Source of the DNA: Thermoanaerobacterium saccharolyticum
GTDB taxonomy: Bacteria > Bacillota > Thermoanaerobacteria > Thermoanaerobacterales > Thermoanaerobacteraceae
Assembly: GCF_000747665.1 (NCBI RefSeq)
Contig: NZ_BBKT01000001.1
Coordinates: 1 to 64,000 of the forward strand
Length of the DNA stretch: 64,000 nucleotides
Direction: 5' to 3'
In this document: positions 53,589 through 63,808 of the stretch, in pieces
Numbering within the stretch: the stretch's first letter is position 1
Layout of the letters: each line of letters begins with the position of its first letter
Notes under the pieces: generated by a model
Databases searched by the model: none
What the model was told of the DNA's origin: nothing
The model's input: only the letters and a program-made list of their open reading frames with translations
Made by a program: the position numbers and the translations under genes

Positions 53589-55013
53589 TTATACTTCTAC
53601 ACTGGCTTCTACGTCTTCAATATGATTTGCATTAAGCAACGGTCTAACTACATTCTCTATATACTCTACCGTCTGATTTATAGCTCTTCCAGTAAATTTA
53701 GTAGGATTTATAATATTATCAATCTCTGTGTCTGACAAGATTATTCTTTCATCTTCTTTTAACAAATCTAATAGCTGATTATCTCCACCGTTTTTAATAA
53801 TTTCCTGAGCCTTTAACGAATTTTCACGTATGACTTCATGCAACTCTTGTCTATCTCCACCTTTTATAACACATTCCATTAGAATCGCTTCAGTAGCCAT
53901 AAACGGCAGTTCATTCATGACATGCTTTTTAATTATTTTGGTATTCACCTCTAATCCAGATGCGACATTTAAATACAAATTTAAAATAGCATCAGTTGCA
54001 AGAAACATCTCTGGTATTACGATTCTTCTATTGGCAGAATCATCAAGTGTTCTTTCGAACCATTGTGAAGATGATGTAATTGATGAATTAAGCAGTGCCG
54101 TAATAACGTATCTGGAAAGTGATGCTATCCTTTCGCATCTCATAGGATTTCTTTTATATGCCATTGCTGATGAGCCAACTTGTTTTTCTTCAAATGGTTC
54201 TTCTATTTCTTTTAAATGCTGCAGCAATCTTATATCATTGCTAAATTTGTGTGCGCTTTGAGCTATTTCACTTAAAACAGAAAGAAGCAAAAAGTCATAT
54301 TTCCTTGTATAAGTTTGACCAGTTACGTCAAATGATTTGTCAAAGCCCATCTTTTCTACTACAAGCTTATCAAGCAGCTTTACTTTTTCTTCATCACCAT
54401 TAAACAACTCCATGAAACTTGCCTGTGTTCCTGTTGTTCCTTTTACACCTCTTAGCTTTATATTTTTAAGCCTATATTCAAGATCTTCGTAGTCAAATAT
54501 TAAATCTTGAATCCATAGAGTAGCTCTTTTTCCGACAGTTGTCAACTGAGCTGGTTGAAAGTGAGTAAAACCCAATGTAGGTACATCTTTATATTTTAAT
54601 GCAAAATCTGAAAGTACATCAATTAGCTTAAGCAACTTTTTTCTGATTATCTGGAATCCTTTATACATAAGTATAATATCTGTATTATCATCCACAAAAG
54701 CAGATGTTGCTCCTAAATGTATAATCGGCTTTGCTTTTGGACACTGCAAGCCATATGATCTAATATGTGCCATGACATCATGTCGAAGTTCTTTTTCCAA
54801 TCTCTTAGCATCTTCGTAATTTATATCTTCAACATGTTTCTCCATCTCTTCTATTTGTTCATCGGTAATATTAAGCCCTAATTCTTTTTCGCTTTTTGCT
54901 AAAGCGATCCATAATTTTCTCCAAGTTTTAAATTTTTCATCATCTGAGAATATTTGAGACATTTCTTTGCTTGCATAACGTGTTATCAATGGATTTTCAT
55001 ATAGATTTGACAT
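53589..55013 (-). CDS. purB: Adenylosuccinate lyase
   Basis: A 474-residue fumarase/aspartase-superfamily enzyme acting twice in purine synthesis (SAICAR and adenylosuccinate cleavage). The signature [17 protein letters not shown] is present, with [12 protein letters not shown] and the [10 protein letters not shown] stretch. This longer form (about 475 residues) is typical of Clostridia and eukaryotes. It is separated from the aminotransferase gene by 15 bases, so the two are cotranscribed. Confidence 0.95.
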   Translation of the reverse strand: MSNLYENPLITRYASKEMSQIFSDDEKFKTWRKLWIALAKSEKELGLNITDEQIEEMEKHVEDINYEDAKRLEKELRHDVMAHIRSYGLQCPKAKPIIHLGATSAFVDDNTDIILMYKGFQIIRKKLLKLIDVLSDFALKYKDVPTLGFTHFQPAQLTTVGKRATLWIQDLIFDYEDLEYRLKNIKLRGVKGTTGTQASFMELFNGDEEKVKLLDKLVVEKMGFDKSFDVTGQTYTRKYDFLLLSVLSEIAQSAHKFSNDIRLLQHLKEIEEPFEEKQVGSSAMAYKRNPMRCERIASLSRYVITALLNSSITSSSQWFERTLDDSANRRIVIPEMFLATDAILNLYLNVASGLEVNTKIIKKHVMNELPFMATEAILMECVIKGGDRQELHEVIRENSLKAQEIIKNGGDNQLLDLLKEDERIILSDTEIDNIINPTKFTGRAINQTVEYIENVVRPLLNANHIEDVEASVEV

Positions 55014-55028
55014 AATTACCTCCGCCTT

Positions 55029-56217
55029 TTAAAAATTTGTTAATAATTTTTCTATTCTATTAAATCCTTCTTCAATATTATTCATTGATGTTGCATATGA
55101 AACTCTAATATAATTATCATTGCCAAATGGAAGACATGGTATTACAGCAACTTTAGCTTTTTCTAAGAGAAAATTAGCGAAATCAATGGAGCCATTTATT
55201 TTTAATCCATCTATTTCAGTCCCAATAAAATCACTGATATTGATAATTATATAAAATGCGCCATCTGGTGTGATAGCCTTTAAACCATCTGTTTTATTTA
55301 TTCTTTGAAGCATGTAATCCCGTCTTCTCTTAAATTCAGCAACCATAGCTTTGATCGTCTCATCGCCTTGATTTAGTGCTGCAACACTGGCATATTGAGC
55401 TATTGTATTAGGATTTGACGTAGTATGACTTTGGATATTGTTAATTAGTTTAGCGATCTCGAGATTTGATACAGAATATCCAATCCTCCATCCTGTCATT
55501 GAATAAGCTTTTGACATGCCATTTATTATAATTGTCAAATTTTTTATTTCTTCATTAAAAGAAGCAATGCTGACATGTTTTCCATTGTAAATTAATTTTT
55601 CATAGATTTCATCAGAAATTACATAAATATTATATTTTACGGCTAAAGATGCTATACTTTTCAATTCATCTTCATTATAAACTGCCCCAGTAGGATTATT
55701 TGGACTATTTACAATAATTGCTTTTGTCTTGTCATTGATTGCTTCTTCTAATTGAGTTGCAGTAATTTTAAAATTATTGCTTTCTGCAGTATCAATAAAA
55801 ACTGGAACACCGCCGGCTAACTTAACCATTTCAGGATAGCTAAGCCAATAAGGAGAAGGAATTATGACTTCGTCACCTTGATTTAATATAGCACATAATG
55901 CATTAAAGATTGCCTGTTTAGCACCATTTGAAACTACTATTTGAGAAACATCATAAGATAAATTATTGTCTCTTTTTAGCTTTTGTACTATTGCTTCTTT
56001 TAGTTCCAAAATACCTGAAGTAGGTGTATATTTTGTATATCCTTCTCTTATAGCACTAATTGCTGCTTTTTTTTATATAATCAGGTGTATCAAAATCAGG
56101 TTCTCCTGCTCCAAAACCGATCACATTTATTCCTGACTTTCTCATTCTATTTGCTTTAGCAGTAATATCCAATGTCAGTGAAGGACTAATGCTAAAAGCC
56201 TTGTCCGATAATTTCAT
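55029..56217 (-). CDS. Aspartate aminotransferase, apparent frameshift
   Basis: A fold-type I PLP aminotransferase of about 395 residues. The N-terminus MKLSDKAFSISPSLTLDITA and FGAGEPDFDTPDYIKK are followed by IVVSNGAKQAIFNALCAIL, NSPNNPTGAVY, YVISDEIYEKLIY and the PLP-lysine in INGMSKAYSMTGWRIGY. The frame breaks at the A8 run (plus-strand T 56067-56074); removing one base restores DYIKKAAISAIREGYTKYTP. It probably supplies aspartate for PurB-linked and other pathways. AGGAGG lies before the ATG at 56217. Confidence 0.93.
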
Positions 56218-56273
56218 ATTTCCACCTCCTACAGTATATCTATTATTTTAACTTATTTTTGATATTATTTCTA

Positions 56274-57089
56274 CTATTTAATACTTTCTTTAAGTTTTAA
56301 TACATATTCGTAATCAAGCTTTACTGTACCCAACAGATATTTTCCATCTACATCAATTCCATGAAAATCTGAGCCACCAGTTATCAATAAATTGTTTTCT
56401 ATAGCAAAATTTTTAAAAAACTCTATATCTTTCTTGTCGTGTTTCGAATGATATACTTCGATGCCTTTCAAACCATTTTCGATAAGATGACTTATAATTT
56501 TTTTATCTTTAAGAAGACCTGGATGCGCTAATACAGGTATACCACCAATATCTTTTATCATTTTAATTGATTCAAATGGATGAAGCCTATATCTCTCAAC
56601 ATAAGCTGGTTGCCCTTCACCAATATATCTGTCGAAAGTTTCTTTTACGCTTTTTGAATAACCTGCCTCAACTATAGCTCTTGCAATATGAGGTCGTCCT
56701 ATATAAGATTCTTTGGCGTATTTTAGTACATCATCATAATTTATGTTAACACCAATTTCATTAAGTTTTTGAATCATAAGTTTTGCACGAGAGATTCTGG
56801 AATCTCTAATTTCTACCAACCTTCTTAAAAAGTCTTCATTATTGTGATCGATAAAATATCCAAGTATGTGTACATCTTGTTTTCCATCAAATGAGTTAAG
56901 CTCAATTCCAGGGATTATTTCTACGTTGAAAATTTTTGAGGCATGTGTTGCTTCATCAATGCCTTCCAATGTATCATGATCGGTAATAGCAATAATACTT
57001 AAACCGGCTTTTTTTGCCAACTGTACTACTTTTTTTGGTTTATGTATTCCATCTGATTTGGTAGTATGTATGTGCAAATCGCCAAACAT
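56274..57089 (-). CDS. PHP-domain phosphoesterase (RNase AM/YciV-like)
   Basis: A 271-residue PHP protein with the metal motifs GDLHIHTTKSDG, ITDHDTLEG, GIELNSF, VLAHPGLLK and GSDFHG. It resembles YciV/TrpH, a 3',5'-nucleotide bisphosphate phosphatase and 5'-3' exonuclease that trims RNA. A start at 57089 follows GGAGTG. It lies between the aminotransferase gene and spoVS. Confidence 0.9.
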   Translation of the reverse strand: MFGDLHIHTTKSDGIHKPKKVVQLAKKAGLSIIAITDHDTLEGIDEATHASKIFNVEIIPGIELNSFDGKQDVHILGYFIDHNNEDFLRRLVEIRDSRISRAKLMIQKLNEIGVNINYDDVLKYAKESYIGRPHIARAIVEAGYSKSVKETFDRYIGEGQPAYVERYRLHPFESIKMIKDIGGIPVLAHPGLLKDKKIISHLIENGLKGIEVYHSKHDKKDIEFFKNFAIENNLLITGGSDFHGIDVDGKYLLGTVKLDYEYVLKLKESIK

Positions 57090-57114
57090 TTATTTCCACT
57101 CCTAATGTTAAACT

Positions 57115-57142
57115 AAAAACAACCTGTTTTGCAGGTTGTTTA
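57115..57142 (-). terminator. Terminator after spoVS
   Basis: On the minus strand AACAACCTGC pairs with GCAGGTTGTT-type sequence around AAAA and is followed by TTT. It begins at the spoVS stop. Confidence 0.75.
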
Positions 57143-57400
57143 TCTTGGTTCTACGATCAACTTAATGGCTGTTCGTTCTTCTCCATCGATTTCAATGTCT
57201 GTAAAGGCTGGTATACAAATTAAATCGATACCACCAGGTGCAACAAAACCTCTTGCTATAGCTACTGCTTTTATTGCTTGATTTAATGCACCTGCTCCAA
57301 TTGCTTGTACTTCTGCTCCACCGCGTTCCCTGAGTACACCAGCTAGTGCACCTGCTACTGAATTTGGATTAGACTTTGCTGAGACCTTTAAAACCTCCAT
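57140..57400 (-). CDS. spoVS: Stage V sporulation protein S
   Basis: An 86-residue SpoVS, a small nucleic-acid-binding Alba-like protein that affects sporulation and septation. The sequence is nearly invariant: VLKVSAKSNPNSVAGALAG, GAGALNQAIKAVAIARGFVA, CIPAFTDIEIDGEERTAIKL. GGGGGATA precedes the ATG. The rny-ymdB-spoVS order is the same as in Bacillus. Confidence 0.97.
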   Translation of the reverse strand: MEVLKVSAKSNPNSVAGALAGVLRERGGAEVQAIGAGALNQAIKAVAIARGFVAPGGIDLICIPAFTDIEIDGEERTAIKLIVEPR

Positions 57401-57477
57401 CGTATATCCCCCTTTTAATAAATCGAATACATTATCTATATTCTACAAAAAAATTAAAAATCCTTCTAAATTAAAAC

Positions 57478-58257
57478 TTATATATAATTTTTGTTTATTC
57501 TGCAAATGTCAATACATTTCCCTGTAGATTCGTCTATTTTTATTACCAATCCATTTATTTGAGCTGGGCCTTTTGCAATATCAAATTTAACAGGCAAAGA
57601 AGATGTAAATTTTTTTATTATCTTATCTTTGTCCATTCCCAAAACAGAATCATATGGGCCTGTCATTCCCACATCAGTTATATATCCTGTACCACCTGGC
57701 AATATTTTTTCATCAGCCGTTTGAACATGTGTATGTGTCCCATATACGCACGATACTTTACCATCTAAGTAATAACCTAAAGCTATTTTTTCTGACGTAG
57801 CTTCAGCATGAAAGTCAACAATTATTATGTTTGTATGTTCTTTTAACATTTTTATTTCTTCATCAGCAACAAAAAAAGGATTGTTATTGCATGGCATAAA
57901 CACTGTACCTTGTAAATTGATAATTCCGATTTTTATATTGTTTATGTTAAGCAAAGAAGAACCTCTTCCAGGGGTGTTAGGAAGATAATTTGCAGGCCTT
58001 ACGATTCTTCTTTCTTCATCGATAAAGTTAAAAATTTCTTTTTGATCCCAAACATGGTTACCCATAGTTAAAGCCGATATTCCCATTTCAAAGAGCTCAT
58101 CAGCAACTTTTCGTGTTATGCCATTTCCACCTGCAGCATTTTCAGCATTTGCAATGACCAAATTAATATCATTTTCTTCAATTAACTGCCGCAATTTATC
58201 TTTTAGTATATTTCTTCCGATTCTTCCAACAATATCACCTATTATGAGCGTATTCAT
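57478..58257 (-). CDS. ymdB: YmdB-family metallophosphoesterase
   Basis: A 259-residue phosphoesterase of the YmdB family (TIGR00282). In Bacillus YmdB hydrolyses 2',3'-cyclic nucleotides and influences RNA turnover, biofilm and motility. Motifs are IIGDIVGRIGRN, VIANAENAAGGNGIT, TMGNHVWDQKEI, DFHAEATSEK and GTHTHVQTADEKIL. GGAGG precedes the ATG at 58257. It lies between rny and spoVS. Confidence 0.93.
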   Translation of the reverse strand: MNTLIIGDIVGRIGRNILKDKLRQLIEENDINLVIANAENAAGGNGITRKVADELFEMGISALTMGNHVWDQKEIFNFIDEERRIVRPANYLPNTPGRGSSLLNINNIKIGIINLQGTVFMPCNNNPFFVADEEIKMLKEHTNIIIVDFHAEATSEKIALGYYLDGKVSCVYGTHTHVQTADEKILPGGTGYITDVGMTGPYDSVLGMDKDKIIKKFTSSLPVKFDIAKGPAQINGLVIKIDESTGKCIDICRINKNYI

Positions 58258-58318
58258 ATAAACCTCCGTTTCTTTACAACATAATATTATTATACTACTA
58301 TAATCGATAATTATAAAT

Positions 58319-58343
58319 CGAAAAGCGTGCATATGCACGCTTT
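58319..58343 (-). terminator. Hairpin after rny
   Basis: AAAGCGTGCA and TGCACGCTTT form a perfect palindrome just after the rny stop, followed on the minus strand by T and CGATT. It lacks a long T run. Confidence 0.6.
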
Positions 58344-58352
58344 ATTTCAAAT

Positions 58353-59904
58353 TTATTTAGCATAATCAACTGCAACAGTTTCTCTGACTACTATAACCTT
58401 AATTTGACCTGGATATTCTAACTCTTCTTCGATTTTTTTAGTAATTTCTCTCGCTAACATGATTGTAGTCTCATCGCTTATGATTTCTGGTTTTACCATT
58501 ATTCTTATTTCTCTGCCAGCTTGTATAGCATACGATTTTTCAACACCATCAAAGGAATTAGCAATTTCTTCTAATTTATTTAATCTCTTTAAATACGCTT
58601 CAAGTGTCTCACGTCTTGCTCCAGGTCTTGCTGCAGATATGGCATCTGCTGACTGAACCAAAACTGCTTCCACTGTCTGAGGTTCAACATCATTGTGATG
58701 TGCCATTATAGCATGAATGACTTCGTTTGATTCGTGATATCTCTTTGCAAGATCGGCTCCTATCATTACATGCGGACCTTCGACTTCATGGTCTACTGCC
58801 TTTCCTATATCATGCAACAATCCGGCTCTTTTGGCTATATTTGCATCAGCACCAAGTTCGTACGCCATAAGCCCTGCTAAATGAGCAACTTCTATGGAAT
58901 GTTTCAAAACATTCTGCCCGTAACTTGTCCTAAACTTTAATCTTCCAAGCAATTTTATCAATTCAGGGTGAATTCCGTGAACACCAACTTCAAAAGTTGC
59001 TTCTTCTCCAGCTTTAATAATAACATTATCAACTTCTTTTCTAGCTTTTTCGACCATTTCTTCAATTCTGGCTGGATGTATTCTTCCGTCTTCAATTAAT
59101 TTTTCTAAAGCTATACGGGCGATTTCACGCCGTATTGGATCAAATCCTGATATAACTACCGCTTCAGGTGTGTCATCAATTATCAAATCAATACCTGTCA
59201 ACGTCTCTAAGGTTCTAATATTCCTGCCTTCACGTCCTATGATTCTTCCTTTCATTTCATCGTTAGGCAATGCCACTACCGAAACAGTTGTTTCGGCTGC
59301 ATGATCAACAGCACATCGTTGAATTGAAGTAACAACTATTTCCCTTGCTTTGCTTTCTGCTTCTTCTTTTGCTTTAGCTTCAATCTCCTTTATCATCAAA
59401 GCAGCTTCATGTGATATTTCATTTTTAACATCGTTTAATAAAATATTTCTGGCTTCTTCTCTGGTTAATTCGGATATTCTTTCTAATTCCTCAACTTCTT
59501 TTTGATGCATTATTTTTATTTCTTCTTCCAAATCGCTTATTTCTTTTTGTTTCTTTTCAATCATTGCATCTTTTTGTTCTAATGTTTCAGCTCTTCTGTC
59601 AAGAGACTCTTCTTTTTGAATTAAACGCCTTTCCATTCTCTGAAGTTCGCCTCTACGGTCCCTGACTTCCTTTTCGAGATCAGTTCGTTGTCTATGAATC
59701 TCTTCCTTTGCTTCCAAAAGCAACTTTCTTTTTTTTATTTTCACCGTCTTTTTTTGCGTTTTCCAAAATAGTTTTCGCTAATTCTTCAGCACTTTTTATT
59801 TTGGATTCTGCAATAAATTTTCGAATGAAATATCCTATAAAAAGACCAATTGCTATGGCGATTAATGCAATTACTGCTATAAATAGTGGACTAATATTGT
59901 TAAT
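58353..59904 (-). CDS. rny: Ribonuclease Y, apparent frameshift and ATT start
   Basis: RNase Y is the membrane-anchored endonuclease that starts mRNA decay. The repaired protein has an N-terminal membrane segment ([20 protein letters not shown]), a long coiled coil (to about residue 195), a KH domain ([20 protein letters not shown]) and an HD domain ([25 protein letters not shown]). The frame breaks at plus-strand T8 59729-59736; one base less joins DGENKK to [11 protein letters not shown]. No ATG, GTG or TTG begins this frame; an ATT at 59904 lies eight bases after AGGAGGT and would give 516 residues. Confidence 0.93.
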
Positions 59905-59938
59905 ATGCCTACACCTCCTTTGTTGATACTCATTTTAT

Positions 59939-59967
59939 ATTTTATTCCTATTTCAAAATTATGTCAA
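59939..59967 (-). promoter_or_regulatory. Sigma-A promoter of rny
   Basis: On the minus strand TTGACA (59967-59962), 17 bases, TAAAAT (59944-59939). It is 35 bases upstream of the proposed rny start. Confidence 0.8.
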
Positions 59968-60000
59968 GTTAGCATCCTTGCTATATTGCTGACTTAGTGC

Positions 60001-62567
60001 TTAAGGGTATACTATATGTGATCCATTTTCATCTTTAGTGATTTCTATTGAGTACGGAAAGCTTTCTTTAAGCTCGTCAATGTGCGTTATTACTAAGACT
60101 AATTCAAATTCATCTTTTATCATATTCAATACGTCAATAATATTTTGACGTCCAAGCACATCTTGAGATCCAAAGCCCTCGTCTATTATTAAGGTTTGTA
60201 AATTAACACCTGCTCTTCTTGATAAAAACTTTGACAAAGCAATTCTCAATGCAAAATTGATCCTAAATGCTTCTCCGCCGCTAAAAAGTTCGTATTTTCT
60301 TTTTCCCAATTCATCAGAAATTTCTATATCGAGTGTTTCTTGTACAGAGCCATTTTTGTTAATTTTTTGAGTCAATAGACTTACATACATTTTTCCATCT
60401 GACAATTTAGATAAAAAATCATTAGCAGTATCTTCAAATTCTGGCAATGCATTTTCTATAATTAATGCTTGTATGCCTTTTTTGCCAAAACTTTTCTCCA
60501 ATATTTCGTAATAATGTATTTCAGATAGATAAACATCCTTTTCTTTATTTAAATCAACAATTTTTTTCTCTAAATTTCCTATCCTATTCAGTTGGTCGAC
60601 AATAGATGTTAAATTGGCATTTACTTCTAAATATTCATTGTTTATAATATCTATTTTTTGCCTTAATTTCTTTATGTCATCTATCAAATTATCATAACCG
60701 ATAAACTGCGACTTGAAAAAATCCAACATTTCCTTGTCATTGTTTAGATACTCTGAATAAACTTCTATCGTCTTTTTATAACTTTGATATGTATTCTGAT
60801 AATCAGATAGACTTTGTTTTGAGATACAAAGTCTTTCGTATTTTTTTTTCAAAGTCTCTGTATAATTCATATTTATCCTTTATATTTTCATAAAGCTCAA
60901 TTGAAAAGTTTAAATTTTTTAATTTAGTTTCAATATTGGACAATTTATCCTTTTCAGCAGAAGCAAAAGATTCATTCATCAAACAATCATTAACATCGTC
61001 AATTTTTTTCTTTAATTCGTTTAATAAATTTAATAAGCTTTCTTTTTCAGCAATAGCACTTTTCAGCGAATCAATGTTAGCTATTAACTTTTCCCGTTTA
61101 TTTTGAAGCATCAACAGATTTTCGCGTTCTTTTTTTTAAAAATCTTATATTGTTTTGTTCTTTTAAAATTTCATCTTTTATTGTATATACCTTATCTCCT
61201 ATATCATTTATTTCTTTTTTGATATTATTTAACAAACCGCTTTTCTTATTTTCATCAAGAGGTGAATTACACAATGGACATTTTGCATCAGTTTGCAGTA
61301 TTGCTTTATAGTTTTCTTTAAGTTCCTCCGTCTTTTTATTATAATTGTCCAGTTGAACTTTATATTCAGCTATTTTTTGAGTAGATTTTTGAATTTCTTC
61401 ATCGTTAAATTTTATTTTTTCTTTTAAATTGCCAATTTCTTGTAGGCATTTTTCCAATTCTCGTAATTTTGAAACATTGTTTTCTACTTCATTGTACCTT
61501 AGTAAAACATCATTGTATTTAAATTGCAAATTCCTTAGCTCCAACTGGGTTTCTTTTCTCAATATATTTATGCTAGTTTCAATTTGGATTTTTTCTCTTT
61601 CAAGCTGATTAAAATCAGTATATTTTTTTTCAAGTTCTTTAAGCTGTTCTTTTATCAATTTAAATGTATTGTATCCTTCAATGATTGCACTCTCATCCTT
61701 CAAAAGATTATTTACTTCATTTATTTTATTTTTCATATCCTCCATCATAATTTTGTATTCTGAGATTACTTTTTCGTTAAATTTTATTCTTTCGTTATAT
61801 TCATTGTATTTTATTATATTATCATCCATGTGGCGCTTTTTTTTCATCTAATTCGTTTAAATCAATGCTCAACCTGTTAATTTCGCTTTTTTTTTTCACT
61901 GCATTTTTTTTAAAAGTTCGTCTCTTTTGTTAACTAACTCGTTTTTATCTTTTACTTCATTCATATACAGTTTCAATTGTTCATCTATAATATTTACTTT
62001 TTTCTCGTATTCATTGCGTTTTATTTTGGCTTTCTCCTGCAACCTATCGTATATATCTAAGCCCAGGACCTCAGAAAATATCTCCTTTCTTTTTGTTGAA
62101 TCAGCCTCAGAAAAAAAGCCATACTTGTTTTGTGGCATGAAAGATGAAGCGACAAAAGTATCATAATCTAGCATGATGGTACTTTCAATTTTATCTCTTG
62201 TATCTTCCAATCTTTCTTGAGTCAATGATTTTAATGTTCCATCATCCCCTATTATATGAAACTCAAGGATGGAACTTGAATTCCTTTTTTTCTTTCTTAG
62301 AATTCGATATTTAGTATTATTTATTTTGAATATGAATTCTACCTCCATCTCATCAGCACCAATTCTTATAAGATCATCGCTGCCTCTGCCGGCACTATCT
62401 AAACCTCTAGCCCTTCCCCAAATGCACCATGTTATAGCATCCCAAAGTGATGATTTGCCATTCCCATTTTTGCCTGTAATTGCAGCAATATGAAATCTTG
62501 TAAAATCCATTACTTCGTTTTCAGAATATGACATAAAATTCTTTAACGTAAGCTTTATTGGAACCAT
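60001..62567 (-). CDS. sbcC: SbcC (Rad50-like) exonuclease subunit, five apparent frameshifts
   Basis: The ATPase subunit of the SbcCD nuclease. In order: MVPIKLTLKNFMSYSENEV, ITGKNGNGKSSLWDAI (Walker A), coiled coil, zinc hook CPLC near 61268-61281, second coiled coil, LFSGGEAFRINFALRIALS (signature) and TLIIDEGFGSQD (Walker B). It is split by one extra base at each of plus-strand T runs 61904-61911, 61887-61896, 61837-61844, 61130-61137 and 60841-60849. Removing these gives exactly 853 codons plus stop. ATG at 62567 abuts the sbcD stop. Five lesions in one gene could mean decay, but the same error pattern occurs elsewhere. Confidence 0.9.
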
Positions 62568-63789
62568 TTATTTATTCACCTCTTCCATTAGTTCTTTGTA
62601 TAAGAGGGAAGCCCTTTTTAGAAGTTCATCTTTATCAACATCTAAATCAACAGACAAAAAATATTTTGATAGAGCATCAATCGGATTAAGCTGTTCATTT
62701 ATTTCAGGATTTCTTAAAGCACCTTTGTCAGCATCAAATTCTTTTTTTACACCAACGAAATAATAAGAATTTTCATTAAAATATTTACTTATTTCTCTGT
62801 ACCTGATATGTTTATCGATATCCTTTGTGATTTTTAAGTTTAGCCTGACAATTGACTCTTTTAAATCGTACTTTTTAGCTACTTTTAATATTTCTTCAGT
62901 AGGAGAAACCGCATCTTTTATTTCAATATTGATAGTTTTAAACTGTCTGGAGTTCGTCGTGATAAATTTATGTGTAACATTCTGTTCATCGATAATCACA
63001 TGGCAAAATCCTTTTTCATCTCTTTCTTCACCAAAATCAATTTTTTCTATACTTCCACTGTATACGGCAAGTGGCATATCCCATACTACTTGATATCTAT
63101 GTATGTGCCCTAATGCAACGTATTTGTATTGTGGTCTGGCAATTACGCTTATTGGTACAACAACTTCATCTCCAATCATAATGCTTTTTTCACTGCTAGT
63201 AATTGCTCCTGTTACAGATATATGAGCTGATAAAATTGAAGGTATAGAAGGTTCGAGTTTGGCTGTAAGAATATCAATGATAGTATTTATTTTCTCAATC
63301 ATTTTTTTTATTTATCTCATTTATACTTAAGTTTTTGCTTTCTTCAAGTTTCAAAAGAAAACTTTTTGGAAAATACGGAAGGCACGCAATTTGCAATGGA
63401 CCGTTTTTGGTTTCTATGAGAAAAATATCTGGTTTATTGGCCACATATACGTTTTTTACATCTAATATTTTATATATATCAAAAGCCCTTGCTTTTGAAT
63501 CAGAATTTGGCTGATCATGATTTCCATTGTTTATGACAACTGGAATGTATTGCGAAAGGCGTTTTATTCTTTTTGCCAGTTCTCTTTGCTGAGTAGGGTT
63601 GGGCTCCCTGGATTTGTACATATCGCCTGAAATAATTGCTACGTCACAATTTTCTATAGAATAATCTACAAACCGATCAAATGCGTTCAAAAAGTCTTCT
63701 AATCTTGTATTTAATCCTGTTTTTTTGTTTATAATGCCGTAGTTCTCTATCCCAATGTGAATATCTGCTGTATGCGCAATATTTATCAT
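62568..63789 (-). CDS. sbcD: SbcD (Mre11-like) nuclease subunit, apparent frameshift
   Basis: The calcineurin-like nuclease subunit of SbcCD. Metal motifs are INIAHTADIHIG, AIISGDMYKSREP, VVINNGNHDQPNSDS, and in the second part LSAHISVTG and ALGHIHRYQ. The frame breaks at plus-strand T8 63302-63309; removing one base joins NEINKK to MIEKINTIIDIL and gives 406 residues. It is followed directly by sbcC and preceded by the HerA-like gene, 19 bases apart. Confidence 0.93.
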
Positions 63790-63808
63790 TCATTTCACCT
63801 TCTTCTAA

